Source of the DNA: Pedobacter changchengzhani
GTDB taxonomy: Bacteria > Bacteroidota > Bacteroidia > Sphingobacteriales > Sphingobacteriaceae
Assembly (NCBI RefSeq): GCF_004354365.1
Contig: NZ_SJCY01000011.1
Span: 50,679 to 114,678 of the forward strand
DNA: 64,000 nucleotides
Direction of reading: 5' to 3'
Position 1 is the first letter of the stretch. Each line of letters begins with the position of its first letter. The notes under the pieces were generated by a model. That model saw only the letters and a program-made list of their open reading frames with translations. It had not been told where the DNA came from and ran no database searches. Both the position numbers and the translations under genes were made by a program. Below are positions 16,097-24,141 of the stretch, one piece after another.

Positions 16097-19030
16097 TTAA
16101 TACCCAAAAATCTGCGCTAAACTCAATTTAGTTACCGGACCAAATTTTTCTAGATCAGCTAAATTTATCTTCTTTTCAGAAGCAACAACGCAATAATTAT
16201 AAGCTTTCCCAGAAAGGTTGTTTTTATGAAAGTCTTTAACATCAGCAAAGGTTAATGGTTTTAAACTTGCGTATTCATCAATTCTCGAATCCTGACTTAA
16301 ACCTAATTTTTCATCCGCCAAATATTTTTGAATAATGTCACCTTTGGTTATTCTGGAAGTTTCTAAACCACTTAAAGAATTACTTTTACTAAGTGCAAAT
16401 GATTTATCCGATTCGGGTAAAGTGGTTAATAAATCGTTCATTCCTGCCAAAGCCTCGTTCATTTTATCGGCTTGCGCACCAATATAAGCAATAACAGTAT
16501 TGTCTTTATCTTTACGATTTGGCGTAGCGTACACCGCAAAAGTAGAATAGGCCAATGCCTTTGATTCTCTCAAAGTTTGAAAAACAACCGAGCCCATGCC
16601 ACCGCCAAAGTAATTGTTAAACAAAGCCACTTTGGCTGTATTTGCCGGATCATAAAGGCCACTATTGCGCACCCAACGAATCTCGGCTTGCACCATATCG
16701 TAATCTGCAAATAAAACTTTATTTGCATTGGTTGTTGTATAAGCGAATTTTTTTGCAGGTGCCTCTGTCATAAATTCTTTTGGCAACGCATGAAGTTTGG
16801 CAATTTCAGTGCTAAATTCTCCTAAAGTTTTCGGACCGTAATAGGTTATAATATGTTTGTAGTTTTTTAAGTTATGCAGAATATTAATCAAATCAGAAGA
16901 TTTAATGTTTTTAATTTCATCGTTGGTTAACCCGTAATTGAAAGGATTATCGGCACCATATTGCGCGTAACTCATCAAGCCACCCAAAATAGAAGCTTTA
17001 TTTAATTTTGCATTTTCTCTCGATTTTAAAATACGTCCTTTTAAATCTTCTAATGCTTTTTCATTAGGCTTACAATTGGCCAAAACATCTTCTAATAAAT
17101 GCACTGCCTGATCAAAATTTTCTTGCAAACCATTAACAGAAATTACCGTTACATCATTGCTTACGTTCATATTGTAACTACACGCAATGTTGTAAAAAGC
17201 TTTGCTAATTTCTTCGGCCGTGTATTTATCCGTACTTAAAAAACTCAAATATTGCGATGCATAAGGCAATAACTTATCGTTATACGAACCAAGATTATAC
17301 TGATAATCCATATCGAAAATGCTATTCCCCACATTTTTAACGTAAATAACATCGGCTATGCCAGCTTTGCCAAATGTCAAATCTTTTTTATAATCTAAAA
17401 ACTTCGGCGCAATAGGCGTTACTGGCGCATCAATAATCGATTTGGTAAAAGGAGATACCTCATTGGTATTGGTTTTTACTGCGGTAATAGCAGGTTTTTC
17501 AACTTTAACTATGCTTTTATCTACTCCTTTATGTTTTAATAGCACTACATAATTGTTGATAAAAAACTTATTTGCAAAATCAACAACATCCTTTTTAGTA
17601 ATTTTTGCCATGTTATCTGTTGCCGACAAATCTTTATCCCACTCGGTACCACGGTTTAAAATAAACGATTTCATGGTGGCATCTGCTCTAACATCGTTGT
17701 TATCGAAAGCCGTTAATTCTGCTAATTTTTGATTGGCAACAGTGGCTTTAATCAAACTTTCATCAAATTCGCCTTTTTTAAGTAAGTCAATTTGCCCCAA
17801 CAATAACGCTTGTGCATCTTCCAAACTTTGTCCAGTTTTTGGCGTAGCGGTTAAAATAAACACGCCATAATCTTTCATTTGGTTGTAGCCAGTGCCGGAT
17901 CTAAGGACTTTTTGCTGTTGATTTAAGTTAATATCAAATAAGCCTGCTTTACCGTTAGATAATATGCTCGAAATCAGATCTAACATGATGCTGTTGTGCG
18001 TATTCTCTGCATAACCTCGGTAAGCAATGTATAAGCTTTCTGCACTTGGGCCAAAAACATCAACTTTCTGTATTTTAGTAAGTGGCTTTTCTGGTGCTGG
18101 GTTGTAAAGTGCCAACGGCTTTTGTTGCATAAACGAAAAACTCTTGTCAATTTTTTTAATTAGCGCATCGTAATTTATATCGCCAGACATAATTAGCGCC
18201 ATATTATTAGGCACATAATATTTGTTGTAATATTTTCTAATTTCTACTAACGATGGGTTTTTTAAATGCTCAATGGTACCAATAGTAGTTTGTTGTCCGT
18301 AATTGTGTGTTGGGAAAAGACTAAAAAGCATTTTTTCGTACATTTTACGGCCGTCATTATCCATCCCGATGTTTTTCTCTTCGTAAACAGCTTCCAATTC
18401 GGTATGAAAAATCCGACACACAGGGTTGCGGAATCGTTCTGCCTGCACAGCTAAAAATTTATCAATTGCGTTTGATGGTAAATCTTCTTCGTAAACAGTT
18501 TCTTCCACCGATGTATGCGCATTGGTTACGTTACTGCCAATTGCTTTCATCATTTTATCGTACTCATTTGCGATAGAATAGTTAGAGGCTTCGCCAGAAA
18601 GTTTGTCAATTTCCTTATAAAGTTCCTTACGTTTTGCGGGGTCGGTTGTTTTATCATAAACCTCGTAAAGCGCTTCAATTTTATCTAAATAAGGTTTCTC
18701 TTTTGCATAATTTAACGTTCCAAATTTATCTGTTCCTTTAAATAATAAGTGCTCTAAGTAATGCGCTAAGCCTGTATTTGTACGCGGATCAGTATTGCTT
18801 CCGGCTCTTACAGCCATTTTGTACACAATACTTGGTTCCTTATTATTTTGCGATAGAATAACAGTTAAACCATTTTTTAAAGTGTAAAATCGAGATTTTG
18901 TAGGGTCGTTGGTTACGTATTTGTAGGTGTAACCTCCTTCGGTTGCTGTTTTCCATTGATAGGTGTTTTGTGCTTTAACAAAAGCACTTGTAACCAATAA
19001 AAACGCAACTGTAAACAGTTTTAATTTCAT
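16097..19030 (-). CDS. M16 family zinc metallopeptidase (pitrilysin-like), secreted
   Basis: A 977-residue two-part insulinase-type protease. Signal peptide MKLKLFTVAFLLVTSAFVKA is followed by the inverted zinc motif HYLEH (90-94, in LAHYLEHLLFKGT) and the downstream glutamate region ELEAVYEEKN (211-220) that completes the site. The second, inactive half carries the R/Y-type M16 C-terminal signature (LFNNYFGGGMGSVVFQTLRESKALAYS). Likely periplasmic or outer-membrane-associated peptide degradation. It is monocistronic, between a repeat array at its 3' end and an AT-rich upstream region holding TATATTTG. Confidence 0.94.
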   Translation of the reverse strand: MKLKLFTVAFLLVTSAFVKAQNTYQWKTATEGGYTYKYVTNDPTKSRFYTLKNGLTVILSQNNKEPSIVYKMAVRAGSNTDPRTNTGLAHYLEHLLFKGTDKFGTLNYAKEKPYLDKIEALYEVYDKTTDPAKRKELYKEIDKLSGEASNYSIANEYDKMMKAIGSNVTNAHTSVEETVYEEDLPSNAIDKFLAVQAERFRNPVCRIFHTELEAVYEEKNIGMDNDGRKMYEKMLFSLFPTHNYGQQTTIGTIEHLKNPSLVEIRKYYNKYYVPNNMALIMSGDINYDALIKKIDKSFSFMQQKPLALYNPAPEKPLTKIQKVDVFGPSAESLYIAYRGYAENTHNSIMLDLISSILSNGKAGLFDINLNQQQKVLRSGTGYNQMKDYGVFILTATPKTGQSLEDAQALLLGQIDLLKKGEFDESLIKATVANQKLAELTAFDNNDVRADATMKSFILNRGTEWDKDLSATDNMAKITKKDVVDFANKFFINNYVVLLKHKGVDKSIVKVEKPAITAVKTNTNEVSPFTKSIIDAPVTPIAPKFLDYKKDLTFGKAGIADVIYVKNVGNSIFDMDYQYNLGSYNDKLLPYASQYLSFLSTDKYTAEEISKAFYNIACSYNMNVSNDVTVISVNGLQENFDQAVHLLEDVLANCKPNEKALEDLKGRILKSRENAKLNKASILGGLMSYAQYGADNPFNYGLTNDEIKNIKSSDLINILHNLKNYKHIITYYGPKTLGEFSTEIAKLHALPKEFMTEAPAKKFAYTTTNANKVLFADYDMVQAEIRWVRNSGLYDPANTAKVALFNNYFGGGMGSVVFQTLRESKALAYSTFAVYATPNRKDKDNTVIAYIGAQADKMNEALAGMNDLLTTLPESDKSFALSKSNSLSGLETSRITKGDIIQKYLADEKLGLSQDSRIDEYASLKPLTFADVKDFHKNNLSGKAYNYCVVASEKKINLADLEKFGPVTKLSLAQIFGY

Positions 19031-19097
19031 GAATTTTAGGTTTTATGGGGCATTTTACCTGATTTAAATCTAATCAAGCGGTTTTTAATAAGTTATC

Positions 19098-19105
19098 CAA
19101 ATATA
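19098..19105 (-). promoter_or_regulatory. Possible -7 element for the M16 peptidase gene
   Basis: TATATTTG on the minus strand fits the Bacteroidetes -7 consensus TAnnTTTG, 68 bases before the start codon. No good -33 TTTG is seen at the right spacing, so support is weak. Confidence 0.3.
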
Positions 19106-19217
19106 TATGGATTATTTTATAAGTACGATAAAAAAAATAGTCGGCTTGATTTATAAATTTAATTGAGCGCTGAGCGAAAAGTTGCATATAAAAATTGTGG
19201 TTATTATATGGTTAAAG

Positions 19218-19251
19218 TTTAAGGCCAAAAAGTTTATAATATGTATTTTTG
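19218..19251 (+). promoter_or_regulatory. Candidate promoter overlapping the surE start region
   Basis: TTTA (19218-19221), 22 bases, then TATTTTTG (19244-19251), a perfect TAnnTTTG. Transcription would begin near 19256-19258, at the preferred ATG itself, implying a very short leader or a leaderless message. Confidence 0.4.
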
Positions 19252-19255
19252 CCAA

Positions 19256-20095
19256 ATGACAAAGCAAAATACCAAACCAAATATTTTAGTTGTTAATGAT
19301 GATGGCATTACCGCTACCGGGATTAAGGCCTTGATGGTAGTGATGCAGGAATTGGGAAATGTTGTTGTGGTTGCACCCGATAGTCCACAAAGTGGGATGG
19401 GACACGCCATTACCATTGGGAAACCCATTCGTTTTGATAAAGTAAACCTATATGATGGCGTGGAAATGTACAAATGCAGTGGTACGCCGGTAGATTGCGT
19501 AAAACTCGCCGTAAATAAAATTTTTAAGGGTAAAAAGCCCGATTTATGCGTTTCGGGTATTAACCATGGGTTAAATAATTCAATCAATGTAATTTATTCG
19601 GGTACCATGTCTGCTGCGGTAGAAGGTGCGATTGAGAAAATTCCTTCTATTGGTTTTTCGTTGGATGATTTTGCACAAGATGCAGATTTTGAACATTGTA
19701 AGAAATATATTAAAACTATTTGCGAACAGGTTTTGTCGCACGGTTTACCAGAGGCAACGTTGTTAAATGTAAATTTTCCCAAAGGGGATAATATAAAAGG
19801 TATTAAAATATGCCGGCAAGCAAATGCGAAATGGGCAGAGGAATTTGAAGAAAGAACCGATCCTTATAAAAGACCTTATTACTGGCTAACGGGTGTTTTT
19901 CAAAACTTTGATAAGGGTGAAGATACTGATGTTTGGGCGCTCGATCATCACTTTGTTTCCGTGGTGCCTGTTCAGTTTGATTTAACAGCTCATCACGCCA
20001 TTCCGGTGTTAAACTCGTGGGATTTGGATGTTTATAATAAAAAGTCAAGTGCGCCTACTAAAACTTCATCACCTGATGGCTTTAATTTGGGTTAG
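19256..20095 (+). CDS. surE: 5'/3'-nucleotidase SurE
   Basis: A metal-dependent phosphatase that removes phosphate from nucleoside 5'- and 3'-monophosphates. The N-terminal NILVVNDDGITATGI holds the acidic metal ligands, VVVAPDSPQSGMGHAIT is the second motif, and SGINHGLN...YSGTMSAAVEG completes the site. From ATG 19256 the protein has 279 residues; an ATG 15 bases upstream is less likely because it lies inside a good -7 element. It runs into a small membrane protein gene and then lpxB, a common order in this group. Confidence 0.94.
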   Translation: MTKQNTKPNILVVNDDGITATGIKALMVVMQELGNVVVVAPDSPQSGMGHAITIGKPIRFDKVNLYDGVEMYKCSGTPVDCVKLAVNKIFKGKKPDLCVSGINHGLNNSINVIYSGTMSAAVEGAIEKIPSIGFSLDDFAQDADFEHCKKYIKTICEQVLSHGLPEATLLNVNFPKGDNIKGIKICRQANAKWAEEFEERTDPYKRPYYWLTGVFQNFDKGEDTDVWALDHHFVSVVPVQFDLTAHHAIPVLNSWDLDVYNKKSSAPTKTSSPDGFNLG

Positions 20096-20112
20096 TGGTA
20101 AATCGAGATAAA

Positions 20113-20385
20113 ATGAATGAACAATTAAACAAGCTTACCAATTCGGTGTGGATCGGTTTGGCAATTGGCATTGTAATTCCTGCAATTTTATGCGGCTTTG
20201 CTTGGTATTTGATTAACCATGTTATTTATTTACAACGCGCCGATTTGTTGTACATTGGTGGCATTGCGGTAAACGCATACGTAATGCAGTACTTTTTTAA
20301 ATATAATAAAGAAAATATAGGAAGAGGTATATTGGCCGCAACATTTTTATGTGCTTTTGTTTTTTTCTTTTATAAGGTTTTGTAG
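20113..20385 (+). CDS. Small membrane protein between surE and lpxB
   Basis: A 90-residue protein with three hydrophobic segments (about 12-35, 46-60, 70-89 of MNEQLNKLTNSVWIGLAIGI...). The ATG at 20113 is preferred to a GTG 18 bases upstream that overlaps the surE stop. No family function is known. Equivalent small membrane proteins lie between surE and lpxB in related genomes, which suggests an envelope role, but that is inference. Confidence 0.8.
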   Translation: MNEQLNKLTNSVWIGLAIGIVIPAILCGFAWYLINHVIYLQRADLLYIGGIAVNAYVMQYFFKYNKENIGRGILAATFLCAFVFFFYKVL

Positions 20386-20772
20386 GGGGGGAGGTTGAGG
20401 TTGAGGTTGAGGTTGAGTCGGGAAGTCCGAAAGTCCGAGGTCATAAGACCGATGACCGAAGATAGAGCAGCAGAAAAGATCAGTAGTTAAAAAAATCGGG
20501 AAGTCCGATTTTATAAGAACGATGTTAGAAGATGGATTTTTACTCCCCTCCTTTTTTTGAGGAGGGTGAGTGCGTGGCTGAGCATTGGCGGGGGGTGGTT
20601 TTTTATTAGAATCCGAAAGTCGGGAAGTTAAAAATTATAAAAGCAAAAGCAGAGAGGTATGTTCCAAAAAACCAACCAACCATTGTCATAGGCATCCCTT
20701 TTGCACCAACCAAAAAACAAACCAACCAACCAACCAAAAAACCAAAAAACCAACCAACTAAACAAACCAAAA
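20384..20772. repeat. Composite of several simple repeats before lpxB
   Basis: No gene is seen in this 387-bp gap. In order: GAGGTTGAGGTTGAGG (20390-20416), paired GGGAAGTCCGA segments with small inverted copies (20417-20520), a CCCCTCC...GAGGAGGG hairpin (20543-20568) with a GGCGGGGGGTGG tail, another GTCGGGAAG piece, then CCAACCAACC runs (about 20661-20770) that end 2 bases before the lpxB ATG. Each motif recurs elsewhere in the window. Confidence 0.85.
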
Positions 20773-21882
20773 ATGAAATATTATCTTGTAGCTGGCGAGG
20801 CATCGGGCGATTTACATGGTGCTAACTTAATCAAAGCTTTAAAAGCAGAAGATGAAGGTGCTGTATTTCGCTATTTTGGGGGCGATAAAATGCAGGCTGA
20901 AGGTGGCGAGCTAGTTAAACATTATGCCGATATGGCTTTTATGGGCTTTACGGAAGTTGTGATGAATTTGCCAACGATCTTTAAAAACTTAAAAGCCTGT
21001 AAAAACGATATATTGGCATGGCAACCCGATGTTTTAATTTTAATTGATTTTCCTGGTTTTAATCTGAAAATAGCTCAATTTGCAAAGGAAAATAACATTA
21101 AAGTTTGTTATTATATTTCGCCAAAGGTTTGGGCTTGGAACCAAAAAAGAGTACTTAAAATAAAGAGGGTTGTAGATAAAATGTTCTGCATTTTACCATT
21201 CGAAGTCGATTTTTATGCCAAATGGGGAATGAACGTTGATTACGTTGGCAATCCTTTACTAGATGAAATTGCTCAATTTACACCCGATCAAAATTTCAGG
21301 GCAACTCATAAAATTGGCGATAAAAAAATTATTGCACTTTTGCCCGGCAGCAGAAAACAAGAGATAGAACGCTTGTTGCCTGTGATGTTGAGCATCACCG
21401 AAAATTATCCAGATTATATTTTCGCCATCGCTGCAGCGCCAACCTTTAGCGAAGATTATTACAGCCAATTTACGCAAGGCAAAGCGGTGAAGTTACTCTT
21501 CGGAAATACCTATAATCTGTTGCAAAATGCGCACGTTGCTATTGTGGCTTCTGGCACTGCAACGCTCGAAACTGCACTTTTTAAAGTGCCACAGGTGGTG
21601 GTTTATAGAGGTGGTACGATTTCCATCGCAATAGCGCGGATGTTGGTGAAAATCAAATTCATTTCATTGGTTAATTTGATCGTTAACCGTAAGATTGTAA
21701 CCGAACTTATCCAGGAAGATTGCAATTCGGCTAAAATGAATGCAGAAGTGTTGGAAATTTTAAATGGAGACGGACGAGCAGAAATGCTTCGCAATTATGA
21801 TGATTTACTTGATTTGATGGGCAAACCGGGTGCTTCAGAAAAAACAGCACTTTTGATAAAGGGTTTTTTAACCACAGCGTAA
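20773..21882 (+). CDS. lpxB: Lipid-A-disaccharide synthase
   Basis: GT19 enzyme joining UDP-diacylglucosamine and lipid X to form the lipid A disaccharide, at the inner membrane. 369 residues. Family motifs: YYLVAGEASGDLHGANLIKAL at the start, IDFPGFNLK, YYISPKVWAWN, LPGSRKQEIERLLP, and ASGTATLETALF in the C-terminal donor-binding half. A TTG at 20701 would add 24 residues encoded by the CCAACC repeat; the ATG at 20773, where homology begins, is the true start. It follows surE and the small membrane protein across a repeat-filled gap. Confidence 0.96.
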   Translation: MKYYLVAGEASGDLHGANLIKALKAEDEGAVFRYFGGDKMQAEGGELVKHYADMAFMGFTEVVMNLPTIFKNLKACKNDILAWQPDVLILIDFPGFNLKIAQFAKENNIKVCYYISPKVWAWNQKRVLKIKRVVDKMFCILPFEVDFYAKWGMNVDYVGNPLLDEIAQFTPDQNFRATHKIGDKKIIALLPGSRKQEIERLLPVMLSITENYPDYIFAIAAAPTFSEDYYSQFTQGKAVKLLFGNTYNLLQNAHVAIVASGTATLETALFKVPQVVVYRGGTISIAIARMLVKIKFISLVNLIVNRKIVTELIQEDCNSAKMNAEVLEILNGDGRAEMLRNYDDLLDLMGKPGASEKTALLIKGFLTTA

Positions 21883-21906
21883 ACAGAGAAAATTAACACG
21901 GAGAGG

Positions 21907-21956
21907 AAAGTTACCAACTCTTAATGATGCAAGCGCGTATTAGGGTTAGTAACTTT
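21907..21956. terminator. Hairpin between convergent lpxB and acetyltransferase genes
   Basis: AAAGTTACCAAC (21907-21918) pairs with GTTAGTAACTTT (21945-21956) with one wobble. The bases before it (21884-21905) read like the ACACGGAGAGG repeat family found at 62.8 kb. Confidence 0.5.
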
Positions 21957-21966
21957 TCAAATGAAA

Positions 21967-22518
21967 TTAATCAATCACTCGATCTTTAACTTTTACCGCT
22001 GGATTGCCTTGGTAAATAGAATTTGCATCTAAACTTTTAGTTGCAACGCTACCCATACCCAAAACAGCGTGACTATGTAATGTTACTCCCGGAGCAACCA
22101 TGCACCCTGCAGCGATCCAGACGCCATCTTCTAAAATAATTGGCGCAATCATTAAGTCAAAAGAATTTTTTCTGTAATTGTGGTTTCCTGTAATCAACAT
22201 TGCTTTTTGTGAGATACAACAATTCTCGCCAATGCGTACCCAATCTAAATTTTCGATGTAACAATCGGCAAGCCAACTGTAATCACCTATTGTTAATTTC
22301 CAAGGATACTTAATATGTATGCCAGGCTTAATGCGAACTTCTTTTCCGATTTTTGAACCAAAAAGGCGAAGAATAAAGACTAAAATGCGACTAAAAGGAA
22401 TTAAGTGACTTTTAAAAAAAAGCAGGCTACAGGCATACCATAAAATTTGTTTGAAATTGGATGCTCCGATCTTGAAATCGCCCTTATTGAAGTTTTTATG
22501 TAGTTGAGTTTCTTGCAA
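21967..22518 (-). CDS. WcaF-like polysaccharide O-acetyltransferase
   Basis: A 183-residue left-handed beta-helix (hexapeptide) acyltransferase. Hexapeptide turns are visible from about residue 60 (IGKEVRIKPGIHIKYPWKLTIG) to GVWIAAGCMVAPGVTLHSHA and AVLGMGSVATKSL, ending in the typical YQGNPAVKVKDR. A hydrophobic N-terminal stretch and ITGNHNY with the catalytic His match the WcaF subgroup, which acetylates sugars of exopolysaccharide repeat units. It is the last gene of the polysaccharide locus. Its upstream gap holds the GAGGTT repeat block. Confidence 0.88.
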   Translation of the reverse strand: MQETQLHKNFNKGDFKIGASNFKQILWYACSLLFFKSHLIPFSRILVFILRLFGSKIGKEVRIKPGIHIKYPWKLTIGDYSWLADCYIENLDWVRIGENCCISQKAMLITGNHNYRKNSFDLMIAPIILEDGVWIAAGCMVAPGVTLHSHAVLGMGSVATKSLDANSIYQGNPAVKVKDRVID

Positions 22519-22530
22519 AGTATAGTGTTT

Positions 22531-22680
22531 GTTTTAAGGGTCGAGGCTGAGGTTGAGATTGAGGCTGAGGTTAAGGTTAAGGTTAAGGTTGAGGCTGAGG
22601 TTAAGGTTAAGGTTGAGGTTGAGGCTGAGGTTGAGGTTGAGAAGGGTAGGTCTCAGCCTCGTTCTCAGTCTCAACCTACC
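22531..22680. repeat. GAGGTTGAGGTTAAGG repeat block with inverted tail
   Basis: About 16 six-base units (GAGGTT, GAGGCT, AAGGTT) run from 22540 to 22648, followed by the opposite type (CTCAGCCTCGTTCTCAGTCTCAACC, 22651-22677). With G-U pairing the two halves can fold back. The block supplies the stop codon of the exosortase gene: its TGA is part of GGTTGAG on the minus strand. Confidence 0.9.
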
Positions 22681-23249
22681 TTCCTTTTTTTCTTAATCCA
22701 CATAAAAAGCATTATAAAGATGCAGATATAAACCAAAACATTAAAAATTTCGTGGTGATAGGTGAAATTATGACGTTGCGATTTGAAGAACCCAAGTAAA
22801 ATACCCAATCCTGCTATTCTAAGTACATTAAGGATGTAAATAGCTATCACTCCTAGAACTAGCATCTTAAAAGTTGATTTCCATGTAGCTGGAAAGGCAA
22901 ATACAAAGGCTGCTAAAAAACTCATCACTCCGAAACCTAAACAAGAATAGTTAATCCTCAGCCATGGCCCATTCACCACCATAACATCTTCGTTATTGTA
23001 AACCACATAAAAGCCAAAGGCTTTTATGATACTGGCTGCTGGTTTGATTAACGCGCTTTTTAACGCTTGGATGTAATCAAGATTAGTTGCAATATATAAA
23101 TTGTAAAACCGAGATCCAGGACTCATCACGCTATTCATAAATAGATTGCTTTGGCTAAAAAAGAAATATAATATCAATAACGAGGCAACAAATTGTATTG
23201 CTTTTTGGTTGGCTACCTTTTTAGTTTCATCAGTAGATAGGTTAAGCAT
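22671..23249 (-). CDS. Exosortase/archaeosortase family protein, probably XrtY type
   Basis: A 192-residue polytopic membrane cysteine transpeptidase. The exosortase triad is visible: Cys103 in INYSCLGFG, Arg144 in LNVLRIAGL and His165/166 in YHHEIFN. Exosortases cut C-terminal sorting tails and attach proteins to surface glycans. The neighbouring Wzy-like protein and XYAG1-like glycosyltransferase match the set described for XrtY in Pedobacter-like genomes, so that subtype is likely but not proven. The coding end (KKKRKVG) runs into the GAGGTT repeat, which provides the stop codon. Its start overlaps the GT2 stop by 8 bases. Confidence 0.85.
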   Translation of the reverse strand: MLNLSTDETKKVANQKAIQFVASLLILYFFFSQSNLFMNSVMSPGSRFYNLYIATNLDYIQALKSALIKPAASIIKAFGFYVVYNNEDVMVVNGPWLRINYSCLGFGVMSFLAAFVFAFPATWKSTFKMLVLGVIAIYILNVLRIAGLGILLGFFKSQRHNFTYHHEIFNVLVYICIFIMLFMWIKKKRKVG

Positions 23250-24141
23250 CTGTTGCGATTTTATTTTTAGCTTTTAATAGTTTTATTTTTTTATCGACAA
23301 GCAACCTGAACCATAATCCTTGTAGGTAATGAAAATAGATGGCCTTCCGATCATCAAATATACCGAGTTTAAAAGTCATTCGGTAAATGAAATACAAATA
23401 AGGACGGATACCCAAGGGCAATTTCCACCACAGTTTTTTAAACCAAGCTCTGCGTTCATCAGGGTTACCCGAAAAATTTGCTTTGATGGTCTGCATCCTC
23501 AATTTTTTTTCTCTTTCAATTTCTTCTTCAGCGATAAGATCGCTGTATTTTTCATGTTTGGCAAACCAGAATTTTATGTCGTTTTCCTTTAAGTTTTCCT
23601 CAATTAAATAACCATTTTCCCAAATATGCGTGGCGCCGGTAACTACAAACCGATGATCCATATTTTCATTTAAATCAGAGAATCCGATTCCATTTCGAAA
23701 CATTTTTAGCTGGTAAAAAGGGAAATATCCGCCAAAGCGAACCCAACTGCCTTGAAAATAATTTTTTCGGTTGAAGTATATGCCGTTTACATTTGCGTAA
23801 TCTTCATCGTTAAAATCTTGTAAAAGCGTAAAAAGTTCTTTACTCACTGTTTGATCTGCATCAAGTCCGATAATCCAAGGTGTATTAATTTGAAAAGCCT
23901 TAAGTGCGAAATCCCACTGTTTTGGATGGTTGATAAATTTATTAAACTTGACCTCAACCTTAGCCTCGGTCTCAACCTTAGCCTCAGCCTTAAAACGCTC
24001 TACAATTTCCAAGGTGTCGTCTGTACTTCCGCTGTCTAAAATATAAATTTGAGCATTCAAATCCTTTATCGAATTTAGCAACCGCGGTAAATGTATTTCT
24101 TCGTTAAAAGTGAGGATTACGAAGGTGAAATTTGCATTCAT
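23242..24141 (-). CDS. GT2 glycosyltransferase with in-frame repeat insert
   Basis: A 299-residue GT-A enzyme, likely adding a sugar to the lipid-linked repeat unit. FVILTFNEEIHLPRLLNSI, ILDSGSTDDT and the DxD-like IIGLDADQT are intact. Between GSTDDTLEIVERF and NHPKQWDFALK, where family members have only a short loop, it carries KAEAKVETEAKVEVKF (residues 51-66). The DNA there is the GAGGCTAAGGTTGAG repeat in frame. The protein ends within 8 bases of the exosortase start. Confidence 0.9.
   Translation of the reverse strand: MNANFTFVILTFNEEIHLPRLLNSIKDLNAQIYILDSGSTDDTLEIVERFKAEAKVETEAKVEVKFNKFINHPKQWDFALKAFQINTPWIIGLDADQTVSKELFTLLQDFNDEDYANVNGIYFNRKNYFQGSWVRFGGYFPFYQLKMFRNGIGFSDLNENMDHRFVVTGATHIWENGYLIEENLKENDIKFWFAKHEKYSDLIAEEEIEREKKLRMQTIKANFSGNPDERRAWFKKLWWKLPLGIRPYLYFIYRMTFKLGIFDDRKAIYFHYLQGLWFRLLVDKKIKLLKAKNKIATDA
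23944..23991. repeat. In-frame GAGGTT-type repeat inside a GT2 gene
   Basis: About 48 bp of CTCAACCTTAGCCTCGGTCTC-like sequence (plus strand), the same family as the blocks at 22.6, 56.1 and 56.7 kb. It keeps the reading frame and encodes a Lys/Glu/Val/Ala-rich segment. Confidence 0.85.

Noticed and set aside
20701..20772. Extended lpxB N-terminus from a TTG codon
   Set aside because: The extra 24 residues are CCAACC repeat; family homology begins exactly at the ATG at 20773.
22504..22731. Plus-strand frame rich in Glu-Val-Lys (EVEAEVKVKVEAEV)
   Set aside because: Translation of the GAGGTT block upstream of the acetyltransferase gene and antisense to the exosortase end.
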